Part shown: piece after piece, positions 59,966-64,000 of the stretch
How the letters are laid out: each line of letters starts with the position of its first letter
Numbering within the stretch: position 1 is the first letter of the stretch
IMG/VR virus record: IMGVR_UViG_3300027793_000082
Coordinates: 1-64,000 of that record
Direction: 5' to 3' (one strand)
DNA from: a virus
Length of the DNA stretch: 64,000 bases
The notes under the pieces: model-generated
Told to the model about the DNA's origin: nothing
What the model saw: only the letters and a program-made list of their open reading frames with translations
The model's database searches: none
Translations under genes and position numbers: made by a program

Positions 59966-60798
59966 ACTCCAGTTTTTTTGAAAAAATCAGGTAAGATTTT
60001 CAAAGGTTGTGCAATATCAATTCTCCCATCATTTGTAGGCATGTTCTTGCAGTGGTGTATTTCTTGTGAAAAATCCCACTGGTGCAATATAGGTTTGTCA
60101 AAAAAGCTTTGGTAGTTTGTGTGAAACAAGTCCTTAATAGAGTATCTCCAGTGAGCGTCTAGGCCTTGCGCCACTTCTTCTGGAACAAACTGTAGTTGTT
60201 GACTCAGTAACAGTTTGTGACAAGCATACTCAAAATCAACCAGTTTTAGGTGGCAATTGTATAATTGCGGATGCGGACTAGGTGCTTGCTGAGTCAGGTG
60301 TAAATGGTGTGCCCAATTCCAAGGAACTTTTGTGATTTGACTCTTACAGTAGGTTGTGGAGAATCTGCCATATTGTCGTTGAGAAAAAATTGGCTTGCTC
60401 CAGTCTATTGAAGATTCTTGATTGATGTGGTGCACAATTTCCAATCCCACAGTGGTGTAAACCTGTTGATCGTTCTGCTCAAAAAAGTCATGTAACCCGT
60501 TATAAGTGTCGCGGCAAGGAACCATTATCTCATCAACATCGGTAAAAATCACAATGTCATATCCCAAGCTGAACAACAATGACTGCATGCCATTGGCCAA
60601 AATAAAGGGCCGGAAGGCACTAAATGTTTCAGGTCGGGGAACCCGCAACGCATTGGCAAAAATGTTTTGAACAGGAACGTCACTGCCATCATCAATCACA
60701 TATAAATTTTCCGCTCCCAGTTCTTGGCCATAATAACGCAACCAGATGGGCAAGAATTTGTCTTCATTATAAGAGCATGTAATTGCTGCAATTTTCAT
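59962..60798 (-). CDS. glycosyltransferase (GT2/GT92-like)
   Basis: A 278-residue GT-A enzyme. N-terminal [20 protein letters not shown] and [11 protein letters not shown] bind the nucleotide; the metal-binding DVD lies in [12 protein letters not shown] near residue 97. Later His/Trp-rich segments resemble GT92/DUF23-type transferases. The ATG at 60798 overlaps the TGA of the upstream gene (ATGA), with AAGGA 5 nt upstream. It likely uses the UDP-sugar made by the preceding enzyme. Confidence 0.82.
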   Translation of the reverse strand: MKIAAITCSYNEDKFLPIWLRYYGQELGAENLYVIDDGSDVPVQNIFANALRVPRPETFSAFRPFILANGMQSLLFSLGYDIVIFTDVDEIMVPCRDTYNGLHDFFEQNDQQVYTTVGLEIVHHINQESSIDWSKPIFSQRQYGRFSTTYCKSQITKVPWNWAHHLHLTQQAPSPHPQLYNCHLKLVDFEYACHKLLLSQQLQFVPEEVAQGLDAHWRYSIKDLFHTNYQSFFDKPILHQWDFSQEIHHCKNMPTNDGRIDIAQPLKILPDFFKKTGV

Positions 60799-61748
60799 AA
60801 GTGTCCTTTTTGATTTATCAAGGCTTGTTGAAAGTAAGAAATGGTTTTTTGCAATCCTTGCGTTAGTGGAACCTTGGGTTCCCATCCCAAAGTTTGAACA
60901 GCCCTTGTGATGTTAGCTCTGCGCTGCTGTGGATCATCCACAGGCAACGGCAAACTTTCCATAATACTGGATGAATTGGTTAAGTGCAAGATCTGTTCTG
61001 CAAGACTTCTCACTGTGGTTTCTGTGGGATTGCCAAGATTCACAGGCTGCGGACCCACAACTGATGAACTCATAAGGGCCAATATACCATCCACTAAGTC
61101 ATCCACATAACAAAAACTACGAGTTTGATTTCCTGTGCCATAAATGCTTAAGTGTTGGCCTTGCAGGGCTTGAACAATGAAATTGCTTACCACTCTACCA
61201 TCATCAACTCCCATTCTCGGCCCATAGGTGTTGAATATCCTCGCTATTCTGATATCAACGTTGTGTTGACGATAGTAATCCATGAACAATGTTTCAGCAG
61301 CTCGTTTGCCTTCATCATAGCAGGCACGTGGACCCACCGGGTTGACATTTCCCCAGTAGGATTCGTGTTGGGGATGAACCAAAGGATCTCCATAAATTTC
61401 ACTTGTGCTGGCTTGTAAAATTCTGGCTTTGGTTCTTTTGGCCAAGCCCAGTAAATTGTAGGCACCCAGCACGCTGGTTTTTATTGTTTGAATTGGATCG
61501 CTTTGATAACTTTTGGGACTGGCAGGACAGGCCAGATTGTAGATTTCATCAACTTCCACATACAAAGGAAAACACACATCTTGGCGTATGATCTCAAAGT
61601 TTGGATGGCTCAATAAATGTTGAATGTTTGATTTTGAGCCAGTAAAATAATTATCTACGCAAAGCACATGATGCCCTTGAGCTACCAGTCGGTCGCATAA
61701 ATGACTACCTAAAAACCCTGCCCCACCTGTCACAAGTATTTTTTTCAT
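60795..61748 (-). CDS. UDP-glucuronate decarboxylase (UDP-xylose synthase)-like epimerase
   Basis: A 317-residue short-chain dehydrogenase/reductase of the extended type. NAD-binding [14 protein letters not shown] is at residue ~8, [12 protein letters not shown] and [15 protein letters not shown] are hallmarks of UDP-xylose synthases, the catalytic YDEGKRAAE is near 145, and [10 protein letters not shown] and [18 protein letters not shown] follow. It would give UDP-xylose from UDP-glucuronate. No UDP-glucose dehydrogenase is in the window, so UDP-glucuronate must come from the host or elsewhere. First gene of the glycan cassette. Confidence 0.9.
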   Translation of the reverse strand: MKKILVTGGAGFLGSHLCDRLVAQGHHVLCVDNYFTGSKSNIQHLLSHPNFEIIRQDVCFPLYVEVDEIYNLACPASPKSYQSDPIQTIKTSVLGAYNLLGLAKRTKARILQASTSEIYGDPLVHPQHESYWGNVNPVGPRACYDEGKRAAETLFMDYYRQHNVDIRIARIFNTYGPRMGVDDGRVVSNFIVQALQGQHLSIYGTGNQTRSFCYVDDLVDGILALMSSSVVGPQPVNLGNPTETTVRSLAEQILHLTNSSSIMESLPLPVDDPQQRRANITRAVQTLGWEPKVPLTQGLQKTISYFQQALINQKGHL

Positions 61749-61749
61749 T

Positions 61750-61785
61750 ATTAAATCTCCTGCTGGAATTATAACGGGAGATTTT
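61750..61785 (-). promoter_or_regulatory. leader of the glycan cassette: TATAAT and a hairpin that hides the ribosome-binding site
   Basis: The minus strand has AAATCTCC (5' arm, 61778-61785 region) able to pair with GGAGATTT, which contains the Shine-Dalgarno of the 61748 gene (AGGAGA, 9 nt before ATG). A TATAAT (61768-61773) in the loop could instead be a -10 without a clear -35. The two readings exclude each other. Confidence 0.4.
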
Positions 61786-61799
61786 CACAATACCTAAAA

Positions 61800-62252
61800 T
61801 CAATCCAGGGTGGGTTTCCAAACAGGACGCAAGTCAGCGCCATCCGGAATAGTGTAGCTTTGGCTCAAGATGTGGATCATACCCAACACCTTCCTGCTGT
61901 CTTTTTTGATACGCTGGCGATGTGCCACATTGACTCGGCATTTTTCGGGATCGTTCTCAAAAAAGATCCACTGCACAGGGGCGTCATAATCTTCTCGCAT
62001 TCTCTGTTCCACCAACAGTCTGGTGCTGGCTCGGCAGAAATGTGGGTCGGTGATGATGAGATGTTCAAGAGTTTCCGCAGTTTGACGGCTGGGCAACTGA
62101 CTCTGTTCCTCGATGTCATCAATCCACCACACATAATTCCATCTTGGCTCTGGATAACTGAGCCAAAGCTGCTCAGCCAGGTAGCTTTTGCCGCTGCCAG
62201 GTAGTCCAGCAATGCAGGTGATCAGCACTTCCATACCTCTCGGCACAGCCAC
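61800..62252 (-). CDS. P-loop kinase-like protein
   Basis: A 150-residue NTPase with Walker A AGLPGSGKSYLAEQL at residue ~15 and an acidic WWIDDIEEQ that could be the second metal-binding strand. An FENDPEKCRVNVAHR segment follows, like the LID/arginine region of small nucleoside or polynucleotide kinases. The GTG at 62252 has AAGGA 9 nt upstream; an ATG at 62234 has poor spacing. Substrate unknown. Confidence 0.72.
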   Translation of the reverse strand: MAVPRGMEVLITCIAGLPGSGKSYLAEQLWLSYPEPRWNYVWWIDDIEEQSQLPSRQTAETLEHLIITDPHFCRASTRLLVEQRMREDYDAPVQWIFFENDPEKCRVNVAHRQRIKKDSRKVLGMIHILSQSYTIPDGADLRPVWKPTLD

Positions 62253-62620
62253 TCATAAAGATCCTTGAACATCACCACCTTCTTGCCGTGTTCGGTATAG
62301 TTACCATAATATTCGTAGTGGCTGTAGGTGTCTCGGTAGGGCACTTCAGCCAACAGCTTACGATACTGACGTGCCGCGAGATCTGGGCACGCCTCATCAA
62401 GGAACTGATCCAGGAGGTCAAGGGTTGGTTCTGGCTCTGCGCCAACTGGGTAGTCAGCACTGTCACCCCAGCAGTTGCCACCGCACATGCCGCCAGTGAT
62501 CCATGTGACTTCGTAGTAACCTTCAGTGCCATGTGGCCACCAAATGTGGTCTTCACCACGCCAATGGTTCATGCTGCTGAACACCAGCCGAATGTAGCCG
62601 TCGAACTCTTCACGGGTCAT
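62222..62620 (-). CDS. hypothetical protein
   Basis: A 132-residue Trp/Tyr/Gly-rich protein (WWPHGTEGYYEVTWITGGMC, GGNCWGD) with an MFKDLYEWLCREVWKC end. Similar small proteins occur in phage accessory regions, but I recognise no family. It overlaps purN by 4 nt and the kinase-like gene by 31 nt. Confidence 0.55.
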   Translation of the reverse strand: MTREEFDGYIRLVFSSMNHWRGEDHIWWPHGTEGYYEVTWITGGMCGGNCWGDSADYPVGAEPEPTLDLLDQFLDEACPDLAARQYRKLLAEVPYRDTYSHYEYYGNYTEHGKKVVMFKDLYEWLCREVWKC

Positions 62621-63210
62621 AGTTTGTCTCCCTGGTTCAAGAAAGCTTGAGCAACTTGTGCCAGCGCCCTTGGATAGATACGGTGTTCCTGCTCCAGCAC
62701 ACGTTGTGCCAGCGTGTGCTCAGTGTCTCCGGCTAGAATGGGCACTCGAGCTTGGGTGATGGGTTCACCAGCGTCCAGCTCTGGGATAACCCAATGTACG
62801 GTGCAACCGTGCTCGCTATCACCAGCCTCCAGTGCTCGCCTATGTGTGTCAAGCCCAGGATAGAGAGGCAGCAGGCTGGGATGGATGTTGATGATCCTAC
62901 CCTCCCATTGGCTGACGAATTCGGCGCTGAGCACACGCATATAGCCCGCCAGTGCAATCAGCTCTATGCCTGCACCTACAAGAGCTGCGTGAAACCCCGC
63001 CTCAAGCTCACTGCGACGTTTGTGAGCTGAGGCTACCGTGGGAATGCCACAAGCCTCTGCCACACGCAATCCTTCTGCCTCTGGATTGTTGCTGAGCACC
63101 AGCACGATCTCGGCCGGGTAGGTGGGATCGGCTCGGGCAACATCCAGCAGTCTCGTCATGTTGCTGCCCCTCCCGCTGATGAACACAGCGGTTCGAATTC
63201 GGCGTGTCAA
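62617..63210 (-). CDS. purN: phosphoribosylglycinamide formyltransferase (GAR transformylase)
   Basis: A 197-residue purine-synthesis enzyme that transfers a formyl group from 10-formyl-THF to GAR. The family motifs are intact: VFISGRGSNMTRLLD (phosphate-binding), LIALAGYMRVLS, IINIHPSLLPLYPGLDTHRR with catalytic Asn and His, and HWVIPELDAGEPITQ with the catalytic Asp. Length is normal (E. coli 212). Together with purM (6 kb away) it suggests phage control of the middle purine steps, as in known aquatic T4-like phages. Confidence 0.95.
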   Translation of the reverse strand: MTRRIRTAVFISGRGSNMTRLLDVARADPTYPAEIVLVLSNNPEAEGLRVAEACGIPTVASAHKRRSELEAGFHAALVGAGIELIALAGYMRVLSAEFVSQWEGRIINIHPSLLPLYPGLDTHRRALEAGDSEHGCTVHWVIPELDAGEPITQARVPILAGDTEHTLAQRVLEQEHRIYPRALAQVAQAFLNQGDKL

Positions 63211-63219
63211 AGCGTGCTC

Positions 63220-63450
63220 CTATACCACACAGATGAATTCGCCGCCTGCCAAGCTTACGGCGCTGTAGACTGATGCGCCTGTAGGATATCGCTCTGCGTA
63301 GGCATCTCGCATTACCAACACCTGCCTACTCACCTCACGCTGAGCTCCCCAATGGGTTCGAGCCATAATTGAGAACTCGCTTGTTCCCAACTCTTTCTGC
63401 TCTGCATCTCGGAAGCTGAGCTTCACCAACCACATTCGCTTTTTAAACAT
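63220..63450 (-). CDS. small hypothetical protein
   Basis: A 76-residue protein starting MFKKRMWLVKLSFRDAEQKE, beta-rich and basic. It overlaps the end of the LPD29-like gene by 8 nt and ends 9 nt before purN. No family recognised. Confidence 0.52.
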   Translation of the reverse strand: MFKKRMWLVKLSFRDAEQKELGTSEFSIMARTHWGAQREVSRQVLVMRDAYAERYPTGASVYSAVSLAGGEFICVV

Positions 63451-63874
63451 GCTTGCCAATCTTCTCAAAAATGTAGGGCTTGTTCCACTTGCCAATCTGT
63501 ATTGAAACCCACCACCCCACATCCCAATAATCCGACTGGATGTCGCTGCGATCCCAGTTGCCCTGGTTCATCGCAGCCAGGATCTCCTTGAGGCACTGCC
63601 GAGCACGACCGGAAAAGTGAGTGTGGATGTGATACACATTCACATCAATGTGATCAGGAACCTTGCTCACCTGGTGCGCAGTGGGATCGTTGTTGTAGTT
63701 GGTGGGAAAGGTATCAGCCCAATTTTGGCAGAAATTGATCTTCCCGGACTTGATAGTGAGGGTCAGGGTGCTGCGGTTGCGCACACTCAGTGTGCCCTTG
63801 ACGCCATACTTGGCGAGCACACGCTTCACCAGCGGGGCAAACTTCTGCTTGCGTTCCGGGGTCATGTAAGCCAT
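63443..63874 (-). CDS. LPD29-type phage protein
   Basis: A 143-residue protein. The pattern MTPERKQKFAPLVKRVLAKY, GVKGTLSVRNRSTLTLTIKS, VNVYHIHTHFSGRARQCLKE and ILAAMNQGNWDRSDIQSDYW matches the large polyvalent-protein-associated domain 29, found in phages and mobile elements with unknown function. The ATG has AGGAG upstream and the leader ends CCCAAATG, like two other early operons here. Promoter at 63902-63929. Confidence 0.75.
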   Translation of the reverse strand: MAYMTPERKQKFAPLVKRVLAKYGVKGTLSVRNRSTLTLTIKSGKINFCQNWADTFPTNYNNDPTAHQVSKVPDHIDVNVYHIHTHFSGRARQCLKEILAAMNQGNWDRSDIQSDYWDVGWWVSIQIGKWNKPYIFEKIGKHV

Positions 63875-63901
63875 TTGGGCTGCTCCTCGTTGCGTAGGCT
63901 C

Positions 63902-63929
63902 AGTATAGCAGGTTATTGGAGTTCGTCAA
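63902..63929 (-). promoter_or_regulatory. sigma70-type promoter of the 63874 operon
   Basis: The minus strand reads TTGACG (63924-63929), 16 nt, TATACT (63902-63907). Confidence 0.72.
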
Positions 63930-63939
63930 CCACAAAACT

Positions 63940-64000
63940 TCACTGAGTTTCCTTTTCATACTCCACAGGAATGCAGGTGATGAGCTTGATGTCGATGCCG
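63940..64000 (-). CDS. C-terminal end of a gene running off the window
   Basis: Nineteen codons (GIDIKLITCIPVEYEKETQ) end in TGA at 63940-63942 on the minus strand. The amino-acid pattern is protein-like, but too little is present to name it. Confidence 0.4.
   Translation of the reverse strand, partial: GIDIKLITCIPVEYEKETQ

Noticed and set aside
1-64000. tRNA genes
   Set aside because: Short matches to the T-loop consensus (for example near 63190 and 63355) lie inside clear coding sequences and lack the other arms; no tRNA could be supported.

Overview
The window is part of the genome of a large T4-like tailed phage with a contractile tail. The evidence is a set of recognisable T4-type core proteins: portal gp20, prohead core gp67-like, prohead protease gp21, scaffold gp22, major capsid gp23, neck gp14-like, sheath stabiliser gp15-like, baseplate gp26, gp48/54, gp53, a gp27-like hub and gp5 with lysozyme, recombination nuclease gp46/gp47, and the late sigma factor gp55. 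Aquatic-phage metabolic genes accompany them (pstS, purM, purN, pyrB, 2OG-Fe(II) oxygenase, FkbM methyltransferases, UDP-sugar enzyme). An enterobacterial-type Pho box before pstS and TTGACA/TATAAT-like early promoters fit a proteobacterial host. That is inference; no host gene is present.

Layout. 1-5.5 kb: leftward early operon from a strong sigma70-type promoter, carrying unknown genes, a split helicase with a GIY-YIG-like head, and two adjacent related N6-adenine methyltransferases. 5.5-11.9 kb: pstS, then a rightward neck/tail-completion block with endolysin and a CCA-adding-like enzyme. 12-14.9 kb: FkbM methyltransferase and a VSR-like homing endonuclease. 15-27.5 kb: leftward head block in T4 order (20-67-21-22-23 read from the right), interrupted between gp20 and gp67 by an adhesin block of collagen-like Gly-X-Y proteins with a convergent 2OG oxygenase. 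27.6-31.5 kb: tape-measure-like protein, the gp26-like gene with a textbook -1 frameshift signal, and a 422-nt gene-free structured segment. 31.5-38.4 kb: PD-(D/E)XK nuclease, gp46/gp47, second homing endonuclease, gp55. 38.5-41.6 kb: a ligase/NMNAT/2H-phosphoesterase fusion facing a Pol-beta-type nucleotidyltransferase. 41.6-48 kb: rightward baseplate block. 48-50.6 kb: unknown virion-like protein and two glycosyltransferase-like genes. 50.6-64 kb: GC-richer early/accessory region, almost all leftward, with SNF2 helicase, HARP-like protein, many small proteins, pyrB-purM, ParB-like protein, a UDP-xylose synthase/glycosyltransferase/FkbM cassette, and purN.

Regulation visible in the DNA. Early and accessory operons carry -35/-10 promoters, three of them with a shared leader ending CCCAAATG. 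Structural genes carry NNTAAATA elements, matching the T4 late promoter read by gp55; the two homing endonuclease genes have the perfect form TATAAATA. Convergent genes repeatedly share interlocked 4-bp stop codons, so the few non-coding stretches stand out. Best candidates for new biology: the frameshifted gp26 gene, the structured RNA segment at about 31.08-31.47 kb, the tandem covarying hairpins at 58.6 kb, the three-domain RNA-repair-like fusion, and the collagen/hydroxylase pairing.
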